From NCBI RefSeq assembly GCF_013464485.1, contig NZ_RAUX01000029.1, positions 51,603 to 115,602 of the forward strand: a stretch of 64,000 nt of DNA. The letters run 5' to 3'. The stretch comes from Stenotrophomonas maltophilia. Its GTDB lineage: Bacteria > Pseudomonadota > Gammaproteobacteria > Xanthomonadales > Xanthomonadaceae. The position numbers and the translations under genes were made by a program. The stretch's first letter is position 1; every line of letters begins with the position of its first letter. Shown piece by piece: positions 1 through 9,255 of this stretch. Under the pieces are notes generated by a model. It had not been told where the DNA came from and searched no databases. It saw nothing but the letters and a program-made list of their open reading frames with translations.

Positions 1-81
1 GCCGCCTGCCCGGTCCAGGCGCATGGCCTGCGGGAAAGACTCTCCCTTGCCCTGGGTGGATCGCAATGGAAGACAAGGTAA
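1..81 (+). CDS. C-terminal end of a probable CpaE/TadZ-like pilus assembly protein (partial)
   Basis: Frame 1 is open from the window edge to a TAA at 79-81, giving 26 residues that end in QWKTR. It overlaps the ATG of the ATPase gene at 66 by 16 bases, as is common for coupled genes in Tad operons. In this operon type the gene before cpaF is usually the CpaE/TadZ ATPase-like localisation protein. That identity is inferred from position only, because too little sequence is visible to recognise a domain. Confidence 0.4.
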   Translation, partial: AACPVQAHGLRERLSLALGGSQWKTR

Positions 82-1415
82 CCCCGTTCCCGCATGCCGT
101 TGCCCGGCCGCTGCTGTCCGACAGTGCCCCGGGCCACCTGCCGTTCGCCCAGACCGAGCAGTACCAGAAGGTGCTGTCGGCTGCACACGAGCACCTGCTC
201 AACAGCATCGAGGACGAGCGCATCGACATCGATTCCTGGGCGCCTGACACCATCGCCCGCTGGGTGCAGGTGCAGACCGTGGGCTTCATCCAGGAATGGC
301 GCATCCCGATCAACGAGGAGGAGATGCAGGTGGTCGCCGAAGGCCTGGTCAAGGAGCTGACCGGCTTCGGCCCGCTCGACGACCTGCTGCACGACCCGAC
401 GATCGAAGACATCCTGATCAACGGCTTCAAGGATGTACATGTCTCGCAGGGTGGCCAGCTCAAGCGCGCCACCCAGCGCTTCACCGACGACACCCACCTG
501 CTGCGCATCCTGCGCCGCATCCTCGCTCCGCTGGGTCGTCGCCTGGATGATTCCAACCCGATGGTCGACGCGCGCCTGCCCAATGGTGGCCGCCTCAATG
601 CGATCATCTCGCCGTTGGCGGTGGATGGGCCGATGGTGTCCATCCGCAAGTTCCGCAAGGATCCCTTCACACCCGACGAGCTGCTGGCCAAGGGCACCTT
701 CGATGCGCCGATGCAGGCGCTGCTGAAGGCAATGGTGCTGGGCCGCTGCAACATCCTGGTCTCCGGCGGGACCAGCTCGGGCAAGACGTCGCTGCTGAAC
801 GCCCTGGCCAGCTACGTGCCGCCGAACGAGCGCGTGATCACGGTGGAAGACACCGCCGAACTGTCACTCAACCATCCGCACGTGGTGCGCCTGGAAAGCC
901 GCATCGGCGGCGCCGAAGGCCACGGTGCGGTGAGCATCCGCGACCTGGTGCGCAACAGCCTGCGCATGCGCCCTGACCGTATCGTGGTCGGCGAAGTGCG
1001 TGGCGCCGAAGTACTGGAGATGCTGCAGGCGATGAACACCGGCCACGATGGATCGATGGCGACCATCCATGCCAACTCGCCCCGCGACTGTCTCTACCGC
1101 ATCGAGATGCTGGCCGGCTTCGCTGGCTTCCAGGGCAGCGAGGACAGCCTGCGCCGGCAGATCGCCAGCGCGATCGACTTCATCGTGCAGATCTCGCGGC
1201 TCGGCAGCGGGCGCCGCGTGCTGCTCTCGATCACCGAAATCACCGGCGTGAGCGACAACCTGATCACGACCCAGGAGATGTTCCGCCACGAGCTGCAGAT
1301 CGATGGCAATGGCAAGGAGACCGATCGCTGGATCGGACTGGGCTTCCATCCGCACTCGCACAAGCTGGAGCCGTTCCGCCAGCAATTGCGCGAATCGCTG
1401 TACGGAGATTTCTGA
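66..1415 (+). CDS. cpaF: CpaF/TadA-type secretion ATPase of the Tad (Flp pilus) system
   Basis: This 449-residue protein is a type II/IV secretion-superfamily ATPase that would power Flp pilus assembly at the inner membrane. A Walker A loop, GGTSSGKTS, lies near residues 233-241. The Asp and His boxes typical of the family surround VEDTAELSL, and a Walker B-like segment, [10 protein letters not shown], lies near 304-313. The N-terminal domain carries the [11 protein letters not shown] segment seen in CpaF proteins. GGTGGA precedes the ATG by four bases. Only two bases separate its stop from tadB, so the two are clearly one operon. Length is normal for the family. Confidence 0.93.
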   Translation: MEDKVTPFPHAVARPLLSDSAPGHLPFAQTEQYQKVLSAAHEHLLNSIEDERIDIDSWAPDTIARWVQVQTVGFIQEWRIPINEEEMQVVAEGLVKELTGFGPLDDLLHDPTIEDILINGFKDVHVSQGGQLKRATQRFTDDTHLLRILRRILAPLGRRLDDSNPMVDARLPNGGRLNAIISPLAVDGPMVSIRKFRKDPFTPDELLAKGTFDAPMQALLKAMVLGRCNILVSGGTSSGKTSLLNALASYVPPNERVITVEDTAELSLNHPHVVRLESRIGGAEGHGAVSIRDLVRNSLRMRPDRIVVGEVRGAEVLEMLQAMNTGHDGSMATIHANSPRDCLYRIEMLAGFAGFQGSEDSLRRQIASAIDFIVQISRLGSGRRVLLSITEITGVSDNLITTQEMFRHELQIDGNGKETDRWIGLGFHPHSHKLEPFRQQLRESLYGDF

Positions 1416-1417
1416 GC

Positions 1418-2374
1418 ATGGGCACGGGCCTGCTGCTGGGTGTATTGAGCATCATCTCGGTGCTGCTGGCGCTGGCGGCCTGGCTTTGGGGCACAGCCAG
1501 CAGCCGGGAACAGCGCCAGGCCTCGCTGCAGCATGCCGAGCAGCGGCTGGCGCGCGGTGGTGCCAGTGGCGGAGCGCCCGCAGGACCGGCAGTCACCGCC
1601 GCCAATGATCCGGCACGACCGGCCGGCGGCGGGCGGCGGGTCCGGCCACTGGACGGCATGCTGCAGCGCGCCGGCCTGCAGACAGGCTGGAAGCTGCCGA
1701 TCGTGCTGCTGATACCCGGGCTGGTGCTCGCGCTGCTGGCGGCCCTGCGGCTCGGCACGGCATGGATGTTCGCGCTGACGCTGCTGCTGTACCTGCTGGG
1801 CTGCTGGCTATGGGTGATGCGGCGCACGTCGAAGCTGCGCGCGCAGCTGCTGCACCAGCTGCCCGACTTTCTCGACAACCTGGTGCGCCTGACCGCGCTG
1901 GGCAACAGCCTGCAGGCCGCGTTCCAGGTGTCTTCAATGCAGACCAGCGCACCGCTGCGCGGCCTGCTGGATACCACGGTGCGTTACGCACGCAACGGCA
2001 TGGATCTGGATCGCGCCCTGGGCCTGGCCGCACAGCCCTACCGGATGGACGTACTGCGGGTGCTCTCGGTGGTGATCGGCGTCAGCGTGCGTATCGGTGG
2101 CCGCTCCGACCAGATCCTGCAACGCATGGGCGACTTCATCCGCGACCTGGAACAGGCACAGCAGGAACTTGCCGCCACAACGTCGGAAACCCGCATGTCG
2201 GCCTGGGTCCTTGGCCTGCTGCCACCGGCATGCGCGGTACTGATGGCGATCGCCAGCCCGGACTTCTTCCAGCCGGTGCTGCGCGATCCGCTGGGCCACA
2301 AGATCCTGCTGATCGCGCTGGGACTCGAACTGGTGGGTGGCTTCCTGCTGTATCGCCTGGCCAAATCACTATGA
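1418..2374 (+). CDS. tadB: TadB-like inner-membrane platform protein (T2SSF domain)
   Basis: This 318-residue protein has an N-terminal membrane helix, a variable Gly/Ala/Arg-rich stretch (about 40-75), two central hydrophobic helices and a C-terminal helix ending in FLLYRLAKSL. The segment LLHQLPDFLDNLVRLTALGNS matches the start of the T2SSF domain of TadB. TadB and TadC together form the inner-membrane platform on which the CpaF motor acts. The gene starts two bases after the ATPase stop and is followed by tadC. Identification rests on domain pattern and operon order. Confidence 0.88.
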   Translation: MGTGLLLGVLSIISVLLALAAWLWGTASSREQRQASLQHAEQRLARGGASGGAPAGPAVTAANDPARPAGGGRRVRPLDGMLQRAGLQTGWKLPIVLLIPGLVLALLAALRLGTAWMFALTLLLYLLGCWLWVMRRTSKLRAQLLHQLPDFLDNLVRLTALGNSLQAAFQVSSMQTSAPLRGLLDTTVRYARNGMDLDRALGLAAQPYRMDVLRVLSVVIGVSVRIGGRSDQILQRMGDFIRDLEQAQQELAATTSETRMSAWVLGLLPPACAVLMAIASPDFFQPVLRDPLGHKILLIALGLELVGGFLLYRLAKSL

Positions 2375-2402
2375 CAGCCCCCATCCGCCACGGAGGTGCC
2401 TG

Positions 2403-3341
2403 ATGAGCGCCAGCACCTGGTTCGCCCTTTCACTTCTGGTGCTGGCGGCAGGCATTGCCCTGCTCGGCATCGGCAGCTGGGTCCGCAGTCATCGTGAGCA
2501 CCGCACATCGGCGACCTTGAAGACCGCCCTGCAGCCGCGGGACGAAGCCCGTGACACCGACGCGGCATCGCAACGTGATTCTCTCGGCTGGCTGGAGCGA
2601 TTCGGGCGTGCACTCAGTGGCGGACGCCTGGAATCGGCGCTGCTGGCCAATGAAGACCGGCTGCTGCTGGACCTGGCCGGGTGGAACACCCGGCGGGGCA
2701 CGTCCATCTATCTTGGCCTGCGCTTGCTGCTGGCCATGGTGGTGCTGGCATTGGCGCTCAGCTTCAGCGATGCGACCGGTCTGGCCAGGATGATGGTGGT
2801 GATCGGCGCACTGGCCGCTGGCCTTTTGTTGCCCAAGTTCATCCTGTCGTCCTGGGTGAAGCGGCGCCGGCGTGCCGTCGACAACGAGCTGCCGCTGCTG
2901 ATCGATCTGCTGCGCCTGCTGCAGGGCGTGGGCTTCAGCATGGACCAGAGCCTGCAGACCCTGGGCGACAAGCTGCGCGACGCATTGCCAGTGCTCGGCG
3001 GCGAGCTGCAGGAAGCCAATGTGGCCTATACCCATGGCCGGACGCGTGCGCAGTCGCTGCGCCGGCTGAGCGAAGTCTATGCGGACGACGATCTGTCCAG
3101 CCTGATGCAGCTGATCCTGCAGGTACACGCGCACGGCGGCGCCGTGCAGGAGCCCCTGCGGCAGTTCAGCATCCGGCTGCGCGAGCAGCGCCGCAACACA
3201 CTGAAGGAAAAGGTGGGCAAGCTCTCGGTGAAGATGACCGTGGTGATGATGCTGACCCTGCTGCCAGCGTTGATGCTGGTCCTTGCCGGCCCGGCGCTGG
3301 TTGCGCTGGCGTCTACCATGTCCAAGATGGGGTCCCCCTGA
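2403..3341 (+). CDS. tadC: TadC-like inner-membrane platform protein (T2SSF domain)
   Basis: This 312-residue protein is the second platform subunit. It begins with a membrane helix (about 5-25), has a central helix pair ending before KRRRRAVDNELPLLIDLLRL, and closes with a C-terminal hydrophobic segment (MTVVMMLTLLPALMLVLAGPAL). The start at 2403 is chosen over an in-frame ATG at 2337 because GGAGGTG lies just upstream and the longer form would overlap tadB. The stop overlaps the ATG of the next gene by one base (TGATG), which implies coupling. Confidence 0.87.
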   Translation: MSASTWFALSLLVLAAGIALLGIGSWVRSHREHRTSATLKTALQPRDEARDTDAASQRDSLGWLERFGRALSGGRLESALLANEDRLLLDLAGWNTRRGTSIYLGLRLLLAMVVLALALSFSDATGLARMMVVIGALAAGLLLPKFILSSWVKRRRRAVDNELPLLIDLLRLLQGVGFSMDQSLQTLGDKLRDALPVLGGELQEANVAYTHGRTRAQSLRRLSEVYADDDLSSLMQLILQVHAHGGAVQEPLRQFSIRLREQRRNTLKEKVGKLSVKMTVVMMLTLLPALMLVLAGPALVALASTMSKMGSP

Positions 3342-4225
3342 TGCCTGCCCTGCATACTTCCTGCCTGCTGCTTGTCCTCGCCGCCGTCTGCAGCGGCTGT
3401 GCATCGACCACGCCGAAGTACCTGCGCGCGCCCAGCCTGGCCGCGCCCGAGCCGGAGCCGCAGGACAGCCGAAATGCCTACCTGGAGCTGATCGAGCGCA
3501 TGCAGCAGCAGGGTGCATGGTATGCGTCGCTCGCCCATGTCGACGCCTTCCGGCAGCGCTATGGCGATCCACCCGCGCTGCGCCTGCTGCAGGCCGACGC
3601 GCTGCGCGAAACAGGCCAGGCCGACGCGGCGATCGTGCTGTATCGCGAGCTCTCCAGCGGAGCGCAGGCCGCCGCTGCCGCGCATGGCCTGGGCCTGATC
3701 GCCGCACGCCGTGATGACGATGCCGGCAGTGAGCAGGCGCTGGCACGGGCAACCCAACTGCAACCGTTGAATACCAGCTACCTGGGTGACCTCGGCTACG
3801 CACGGCTGCGCGCGGGCCAGTTCGAGCAGGCGCGCGAACCCCTGGCCAAGGCATTGGAGTTGTCACCGGGCAATGCCAAGGCCACCGCCAACCTCGCCCT
3901 TTGGGCGGTGCTGCGGGGTGACACGGCCACTGCCGAGCGCCTCGCCAGGCAGGCCAACCTCAACGAGGAAACCCGGCTCAGCATCCAGCAGCAGGCGGCA
4001 CAGATCCGCACCCGCCTGCAGCAGCGCCAGGCGGCAGCAGCAGCGGTCGCCCGGGCCACGCCCGGAGCCCCCGCCGGCAGCGCAGTCAATACGGAAGCAA
4101 GCCCTGCACGACTGGCCGTCGAACCACGGCGCGACACCCGCGATGAGCGCGATCCGCAGCGCCTGCCCCCCTCGATGCTGGAACGCTTCAGCACCTCCGA
4201 CCACCCGAACGGGAACACACCATGA
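3341..4225 (+). CDS. tadD: TadD-like TPR lipoprotein of the Tad pilus operon
   Basis: This 294-residue protein starts with a lipoprotein-type signal (LLVLAAVCSGCASTT). Helical tetratricopeptide repeats run from about residue 45 to 210, including ARATQLQPLNTSYLGDLGYA and AKALELSPGNAKATANLAL. The C-terminal 70 residues are Gln/Ala/Arg-rich and low-complexity. TadD proteins are periplasmic TPR lipoproteins needed for outer-membrane pilus assembly. The true start is the ATG that overlaps the tadC stop; a longer open frame from 2681 runs through tadC and is not real. The last four bases overlap the next ATG. Confidence 0.83.
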   Translation: MPALHTSCLLLVLAAVCSGCASTTPKYLRAPSLAAPEPEPQDSRNAYLELIERMQQQGAWYASLAHVDAFRQRYGDPPALRLLQADALRETGQADAAIVLYRELSSGAQAAAAAHGLGLIAARRDDDAGSEQALARATQLQPLNTSYLGDLGYARLRAGQFEQAREPLAKALELSPGNAKATANLALWAVLRGDTATAERLARQANLNEETRLSIQQQAAQIRTRLQQRQAAAAAVARATPGAPAGSAVNTEASPARLAVEPRRDTRDERDPQRLPPSMLERFSTSDHPNGNTP

Positions 4226-4677
4226 CCGCCACGCCCTCGAACCGACGCCTGCTGACCCTGCTGAGCGGCCTGTTGATTGCGGGCAGCGCGCAGGCCCAGC
4301 AGCAGCCCCTGACCGGCCAGATGCTGGGCGGCAGCGCGCCGGTTGCCGCCGATCCGCAGCCACTGCAATCCGAAGCGCTGGCCACGGTGGATCTGGCCGC
4401 CCCGCACGCGCCGACGCCGGCCGCAGCGCCTGCAACCGCCGCCACCGACTACGGCCCGGCAGCCCTGCAACCCGGCCGCAGCCAGATCGGCGATGCAACG
4501 CGAAGCCTGTTGCGCCTGCAGGCGTCGGGGCAACGGTCCGGCCAGCACCTGCCGATCCTCGGTGACCAGGCCACCCTGAGCTATGCCCGTTACATGAGAA
4601 GTTTCGAACACGAAATCCCGGACTTCTTCGAAACCGATGTTGCCAAGTCCAAGGGATCATCCTCGTCCGGACGCTGA
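4222..4677 (+). CDS. DUF3613-type exported protein of Tad operons
   Basis: This 151-residue protein has a signal peptide (LLTLLSGLLIAGSAQA, cleavage near residue 25), an Ala/Pro-rich linker, and a conserved C-terminal block with IGDATRSLLRLQASGQRSG and DQATLSYARYMRSFEHEIPDFF. I recognise this block as the small DUF3613 family found in Tad pilus operons of Xanthomonadaceae and Burkholderiaceae. Its role is unknown. The start overlaps the tadD stop (ATGA), so it is translated with the pilus genes. The predicted location is the periplasm. Confidence 0.68.
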   Translation: MTATPSNRRLLTLLSGLLIAGSAQAQQQPLTGQMLGGSAPVAADPQPLQSEALATVDLAAPHAPTPAAAPATAATDYGPAALQPGRSQIGDATRSLLRLQASGQRSGQHLPILGDQATLSYARYMRSFEHEIPDFFETDVAKSKGSSSSGR

Positions 4678-4685
4678 GGTAGGCC

Positions 4686-6845
4686 ATGAAACGCCCACGC
4701 CAGTTCAGTTTCAGCCGCCCACGTGGCGGCATGTCGATCACCATGATGCTGGTCATGCTGTCACTGCTGGCCATGCTGGGCCTGATCGAAATCGGCTATC
4801 TGTTCTGGGCCAAGCGGGACGCGCAGAAGGTTGCCGACCTCGCCGCGCTGGCGGGCGCACAGCGGCTGGAACTGTGCGCATCGGACAACAGCGACAACAG
4901 CGCGGCGCGCCAGAACGCGCTGACCCAGAACACGTTCGCCGGGACTCTGGAGATCCGTTGCGGGAACTGGAACGTCACCCGGGCCACGGAGGGGCATTTC
5001 AGCCCGGTGGTCGATGCGGCAAACCAGCGCAATGCCGTGCGCGTCATCACCCGCCGCTCGGTGCTTCCCTTCTTCGGGCAGAACAGCAGCCTGCCCACCG
5101 TGACCGCCCAGGCGGTGGCACGCCGTGCGGCGCCCACGGCGGTTTTCAGCGTTGGTTCGCAACTGCTGCGCATCAACGGCAACACACCACTGGGAAATGT
5201 CCTGAAGCTGGTGGGTGCCGACCTCGACAAGACGACCCTGCTTGGCTACGACGGCCTTGCACAGGCGCATATCACGCCGAACGGATTGCTGCAGGCACTT
5301 GGCATTCCGATCGACGTGAACATGGGCGTGGCCGAGTTCAACAACCTGCTGGCCGGTCGCAAGGTCAAGCTGGGCCGGATTCTTGAGGCGACCGTTGAGC
5401 TGCTGGCCCAGCAGGGTGTTGCCCATGTGGACCTCAGTGCGCTCGAGAACGCCCTGGTCGTGAAGGGCATCGACATCAAGCAGCTGGACGTGAAGCTCGG
5501 CTCCGACGACAGTGGCGGCGGCCTGTTCGCACGTGTGGTTGCGCCCGATGGAACGATCTCCAGCGCACTGCAGGCCGACGTCAATGTGCTCGACCTGATC
5601 GGCACCAGCATCAGCATCGCCAATGGCGGCCGCGCAGTATCGGTCGATGAGCTCAACCTGCTCGGCCTGGTCAATGCAAAAGCCGCGGTGGTTGAACCGC
5701 CGTCGATCGCCATCGGTGGCGTCGGCGCCCGGGCCTACAACGCACAGATCCGGGTCTTCCTCGACATCGACACCAACAACATTCCCGTTGCCGGTGGCGT
5801 GCTGGCACTGCTGGGCATCCGCCTGAAGCTGCCGGTGCATGCAGACGTGACCAATGCGATGGCGACCCTGACCAGCCTCCAGTGCGGCAGCACGCCTCCC
5901 ACCGCGACGATCCAGGTCGAGTCCTCCGTGTTGCGCGCCTGCGTAGGCAAGGTGCCCGACAGCGAGCGGTTCTCCAAGCAGAACGTCTGCGGCGAAACGC
6001 TGCAGAAGGAGCAGATGCTGACACTGCTCGGTGCACCGTTGATCAATGACAGCATCAAGGTCAATACGCTGACCGACACCCAGAGCCTCACCCTTGCCGC
6101 CGGCGCGACCGGTTCAACCCAGGTCAACGCCCTGGAAGTAGGTACGGCCGTGTCCGAACTGGTCGGAGAACTGCTGCGCGTGCTCTCCGGTGTACTCGAT
6201 CCGCGCGACGATGGCATGAGCCAGGGCTCGACGGCCGCCCAACTGGCCGACCGCTACCTGAAAGCGGCAAATGCCGGTCGCAAGCGATACGATGTTGACG
6301 CAACCATCAAGCTGCTGGAATTCGGAGACAGCACGCAGGGCTTGAAGCCACTGGGAAACTGGAATGTCACGAAGGGGGTGCCTACCAGTTGCCTGCTGGT
6401 GACCTGTATGGTCGACGGCAAGGTCTGGCAAGGATTTCGCAACGCGGTGACCGGGGTTGGTTCGGGTCTCCTCGATGGTGTCCTGGGAGCGCTTGTGGGT
6501 GGCCTGCTGGTCAAGCAATGCAACAGCCTGATCGGCGCGTTGGATGACACCACCTACAACAACTGCATGAAGTACAACCTGACTTCTTACTTGCAGACTG
6601 CCGATGCCGGCTTCCTGGACCAGTTTGCCGGCGACGGCGTCACCGCACCCGGCAATGGCCCGGTCAGCTGTTCGGGCCTGCTGTGCTTCCTGCTGAAGCC
6701 CGCCCTGGATGTCCTGAAGCCGCTCCTCAACAGTGTCGGCTCGCTGCTGCGCTCGCTGCTGGCCCAGGTACTGGGCCTGGAACTGGGCCGTACGGATGTG
6801 CACGTGCAGTCCATCCAGTGCACGCCCGCACAACTGGTCTACTGA
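4686..6845 (+). CDS. TadG-like Flp pilus assembly protein
   Basis: This 719-residue protein begins with a short basic segment, then a prepilin-like helix (MSITMMLVMLSLLAMLGLIEIGYLFW) followed by AKRDAQKVADLAALAGAQRL, the usual opening of TadG/TadE-like proteins. The remainder is predicted extracytoplasmic and contains paired cysteines and several amphipathic Leu-rich stretches (LLDGVLGALVGGLLVKQC, LLKPALDVLKPLLNSVG). It is the last gene of the pilus operon. TadG is a minor pseudopilin-like protein anchored in the inner membrane. No von Willebrand factor A motif (DxSxS) was found in the long C-terminal part, unlike many TadG proteins. Confidence 0.75.
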   Translation: MKRPRQFSFSRPRGGMSITMMLVMLSLLAMLGLIEIGYLFWAKRDAQKVADLAALAGAQRLELCASDNSDNSAARQNALTQNTFAGTLEIRCGNWNVTRATEGHFSPVVDAANQRNAVRVITRRSVLPFFGQNSSLPTVTAQAVARRAAPTAVFSVGSQLLRINGNTPLGNVLKLVGADLDKTTLLGYDGLAQAHITPNGLLQALGIPIDVNMGVAEFNNLLAGRKVKLGRILEATVELLAQQGVAHVDLSALENALVVKGIDIKQLDVKLGSDDSGGGLFARVVAPDGTISSALQADVNVLDLIGTSISIANGGRAVSVDELNLLGLVNAKAAVVEPPSIAIGGVGARAYNAQIRVFLDIDTNNIPVAGGVLALLGIRLKLPVHADVTNAMATLTSLQCGSTPPTATIQVESSVLRACVGKVPDSERFSKQNVCGETLQKEQMLTLLGAPLINDSIKVNTLTDTQSLTLAAGATGSTQVNALEVGTAVSELVGELLRVLSGVLDPRDDGMSQGSTAAQLADRYLKAANAGRKRYDVDATIKLLEFGDSTQGLKPLGNWNVTKGVPTSCLLVTCMVDGKVWQGFRNAVTGVGSGLLDGVLGALVGGLLVKQCNSLIGALDDTTYNNCMKYNLTSYLQTADAGFLDQFAGDGVTAPGNGPVSCSGLLCFLLKPALDVLKPLLNSVGSLLRSLLAQVLGLELGRTDVHVQSIQCTPAQLVY

Positions 6846-6853
6846 CCCGTGAC

Positions 6854-6873
6854 GGGCGCCCTTGGCGGCGCCC
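6854..6873 (+). terminator. Weak hairpin after the pilus operon
   Basis: A seven-base-pair GC-only stem, gggcgcc and ggcgccc, surrounds a six-base loop nine bases after the tadG stop. There is no T-run after it, so it is at best a weak or Rho-assisted terminator. Its right arm partly overlaps the putative promoter of the next gene. Confidence 0.3.
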
Positions 6874-6889
6874 GCGCGCATGCTAGACT
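6862..6889 (+). promoter_or_regulatory. Putative sigma70-type promoter of the DUF2968-type gene
   Basis: TTGGCG (6862-6867) and TAGACT (6884-6889) are separated by 16 bases and lie 56 bases before the ATG at 6945. The match to TTGACA/TATAAT is moderate. It supports separate transcription of the following gene, which is not a Tad family member. Confidence 0.33.
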
Positions 6890-6944
6890 CCCGGCGGGGA
6901 ACCACCTTCATCTCAACCCACACTCATCCGTGGATGGTCTAGAC

Positions 6945-7658
6945 ATGCGAGAAACTTCAGGGGGCGCGGTCTTCGCCCGGCACACGCGCGGCGCGGCACT
7001 GCTGGCCGTGGCCATGATGCTGGTGGCACCGGCGGCGATGGCTGCCCGTGGCGACCGCGAAGCAGCCGCAGAGCCGGCCGCACGTACCGCACCGGTAGTG
7101 CGCAACACCGTTGATGAGCTCAAGCAGCTGATGGATGCCCGCCAGCTGACCGAGCTGCGTACCACCTACAACGGCAATTACGGCGCGAGCCTGCTGTTCA
7201 ATGCCAGCACCCTGACGTACTACGTCGCGCTGTTCCAGGAGAAGAACTTCTGGCGGGTGATCAAGACCGACGCGGTCGACAACGCCGAGCGTGTCTACCG
7301 CACCTTCGCCCAGCAATCCGAGCAGCTGGCACAGGTCTACATCGACACCACACGCCTGGAAGCCGGCAAGCGTTACACCGAGCGCCTGGTGGCCTACAAC
7401 GAGGAACGCCTGCGAACGCTGCAGCAGGAAATGGAGCAGCAGCAGGCGCAGTCGGCCCAGGTCAGCGCGGCCCTCCAGCAGGCCCAGCAGCAGGCGGTCA
7501 GCCTGAGCAGCGACGTGCAGAGCACCAACAGCCAGCTGGACGCCCTGCAGCGCCGCATCCAGATTCTGCAGGCCGAACAGGGCAACCCGGAGCTGAGCCT
7601 GCCCAAGCCGGACAGCACGCCTTCGCCTGCACCGGCGGCAGCGAGCGACGGTCGCTGA
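6945..7658 (+). CDS. DUF2968-type periplasmic coiled-coil protein
   Basis: This 237-residue protein has a signal peptide (ALLAVAMMLVAPAAMA, cleavage near residue 29). A domain opens with VDELKQLMDARQLTELRTTYNGNYGASLLF, followed by a long Gln-rich coiled coil (about 135-205) and a Pro/Ser tail. The domain matches the DUF2968 family as I know it; function is unknown. The start at 6945 places the signal peptide correctly; an upstream in-frame ATG at 6849 would add about 32 unlikely residues. The gene is flanked by a putative promoter and a good terminator, so it is probably monocistronic. Confidence 0.7.
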   Translation: MRETSGGAVFARHTRGAALLAVAMMLVAPAAMAARGDREAAAEPAARTAPVVRNTVDELKQLMDARQLTELRTTYNGNYGASLLFNASTLTYYVALFQEKNFWRVIKTDAVDNAERVYRTFAQQSEQLAQVYIDTTRLEAGKRYTERLVAYNEERLRTLQQEMEQQQAQSAQVSAALQQAQQQAVSLSSDVQSTNSQLDALQRRIQILQAEQGNPELSLPKPDSTPSPAPAAASDGR

Positions 7659-7682
7659 GGGCCAGCCCGCCGCAACCCGCTC

Positions 7683-7712
7683 AACGGCGCCTACGGGCGC
7701 CGTTGTCGTTTC
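7683..7712 (+). terminator. Rho-independent terminator after the DUF2968-type gene
   Basis: A nine-base-pair perfect stem (aacggcgcc at 7683-7691, ggcgccgtt at 7696-7704) closes a tetraloop, tacg, and is followed by gtcgtttcc. It sits between two convergent genes, so it may act on both strands. Confidence 0.7.
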
Positions 7713-7724
7713 CGGCCCCTCGAT

Positions 7725-8120
7725 TCAGCGACACGCGTCGTACACCGCGTCGTCCAGCTGCCGGCGCTGTACCAAGTCCAGGCGTTTGGCCCTGGCCAGC
7801 ATCTTCGTGCGCTGCGTCCGCGCACGCTCACAGGCGGCGGGATCCGTACTGATGGGTATCAACGCTGCCCGCCCGCGGCCCGACTGCACTGCGCGCGGCC
7901 GCGTCGACGCTGCCCGGGTCGCGCTCTCCGTCCTGGGTTGCGGTCGCCGCGACAATGGCGGCTCCACCGGCACCTCCCAGCGCCACTCCGCATGCCCCTG
8001 GCAGGGCGTCTGCTGATACACCGGATGCGGTCCGTCCACGCATTTGTAGACGTTTGTCTGCGCGTGGGCCGCCAGGGACAGCAACAGGCACAGCAGCGGG
8101 CTGCATCGCAGGCACGACAT
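7725..8120 (-). CDS. Small exported protein with DUF4124-like N-terminal segment
   Basis: The 131-residue product has a signal peptide ([10 protein letters not shown]) followed by [20 protein letters not shown], the pattern of DUF4124-like proteins, whose domain opens with a Y-x-C-x-D-x-x-G type segment. The rest is Arg-rich with an [20 protein letters not shown] helix. Start 8120 is preferred to 8150 because GAGGTG lies eight bases upstream of it. It is convergent with the DUF2968-type gene and divergent from the alpha/beta hydrolase gene. Function unknown. Confidence 0.6.
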   Translation of the reverse strand: MSCLRCSPLLCLLLSLAAHAQTNVYKCVDGPHPVYQQTPCQGHAEWRWEVPVEPPLSRRPQPRTESATRAASTRPRAVQSGRGRAALIPISTDPAACERARTQRTKMLARAKRLDLVQRRQLDDAVYDACR

Positions 8121-8307
8121 CGGGGACACCTCGACAGGACTGTCGTCCATGGTCAGCCGAGCGGCTGCGCACTGCCAGAGCGATATGCGTCACAGTCCGC
8201 GCATTCCGGCACAGCCATGCAAGCCCGCACGCAGGCACTGCGCTGTACTGCCGAGGGCACCGGCACACCCGCCAGCGCCTCCCCTCCCTTCCGCCAAGGA
8301 AACCACA

Positions 8308-9132
8308 ATGAGCAACTTCGTCACCGTCACCGACGGCGCGCGCATCTTCTACAAGGACTGGGGCACCGGCCAGCCGATCGTGTTCGCCCATGGCTGGCCG
8401 CTGTCCTCCGATGCCTGGGACCCGCAGATGCTGTTCATGGGCCAGAACGGCTACCGCGTGATCGCCCACGACCGTCGCAGCCACGGCCGCTCCAGCCAGA
8501 CCTGGAACGGCAACAACATGGATACCTACGCCGACGACCTCGCTGCTGTGATCGAAGCACTGGACCTGAAGGACGCCATCCTGGTCGGCCATTCCACCGG
8601 TGGCGGCGAAGTGGCCCATTACATCGGCCGCCACGGCAGCACGCGCGTGGCCAAGGTGGTGCTGGTTGGCGCCGTGCCGCCGCTGATGCTGAAGACCGAA
8701 GCCAATCCGGCCGGTACCCCGTTGGAGGTCTTCGACGGCATCCGCAAGGGCACCGGCGGCGACCGCTCGCAGTTCTTCAAGGACCTGACCACGCCGTTCT
8801 TCGGCGCCAACCGTGATGGCAACAGCGTCACCCAGGGCATGCGTGATTCGTTCTGGTTGCAGGGCATGCTCGGTGGCGTAAAGGGCCAGTACGACTGCGT
8901 GCACGAGTTCTCGGAGGTGGACTACACCGAGGACCTGGAGAAGATCGATGTGCCGGCATTGGTGGTGCACGGCGACGATGACCAGATCGTGCCGTTCGAT
9001 GCCTCGGCCAAACTGTCCTCGCAGATCATCAAGGACGCCGAGCTGAAGGTGTACGCAGGCGCCCCACACGGCCTGACCGTTACCCACGCCGACCAGTTCA
9101 ACGCCGACCTGCTGGCCTTTGCACGCAGATGA
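8308..9132 (+). CDS. Alpha/beta hydrolase of the non-haem chloroperoxidase/arylesterase group
   Basis: This 274-residue protein has the full catalytic pattern of cofactor-free haloperoxidase-type esterases: oxyanion segment [10 protein letters not shown], nucleophile elbow GHSTGG (Ser96), an Asp in [10 protein letters not shown], and His254 in GAPHGLT. Members hydrolyse small esters and can show perhydrolase activity; the natural substrate is rarely known. There is no signal peptide, so it should be cytoplasmic. The start at 8308 follows AAGGAAACCACA. An open frame extends upstream to 8149 but encodes no recognisable sequence. The length is typical. Confidence 0.88.
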   Translation: MSNFVTVTDGARIFYKDWGTGQPIVFAHGWPLSSDAWDPQMLFMGQNGYRVIAHDRRSHGRSSQTWNGNNMDTYADDLAAVIEALDLKDAILVGHSTGGGEVAHYIGRHGSTRVAKVVLVGAVPPLMLKTEANPAGTPLEVFDGIRKGTGGDRSQFFKDLTTPFFGANRDGNSVTQGMRDSFWLQGMLGGVKGQYDCVHEFSEVDYTEDLEKIDVPALVVHGDDDQIVPFDASAKLSSQIIKDAELKVYAGAPHGLTVTHADQFNADLLAFARR

Positions 9133-9172
9133 TGTTCCGCGGCGGTGCCGCAAAGGTGCCGCCGCCCCTTCG

Positions 9173-9246
9173 GTAGTGCCGGCCGCTGGCCGGCAACCCG
9201 ATCAATCCATCGCAATCTGCGCAGCCGGCCAGAGGCCGGCTCTACC
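9173..9246. repeat. SMAG-type palindromic repeat pair
   Basis: Two GTAG-headed palindromes face each other: GTAG at 9173 followed by tgccggcc/ggccggca (9177-9195), and the inverse unit gccggcc/ggccggc (9224-9240) ending in CTAC. They occupy the spacer between convergent genes, the usual place for SMAG elements. They could fold as RNA hairpins at transcript ends. Confidence 0.75.
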
Positions 9247-9255
9247 AGGGGCAGC

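Noticed and set aside
2430-3866. A 478-codon minus-strand frame opposite tadC and tadD
   Set aside because: The + strand genes show coupled starts and family motifs; this product does not.
9138-9166. Possible terminator after the alpha/beta hydrolase gene
   Set aside because: The GC-rich stretch allows only a seven-base-pair stem with a long loop and no T-run, so it is too weak to list as a terminator.
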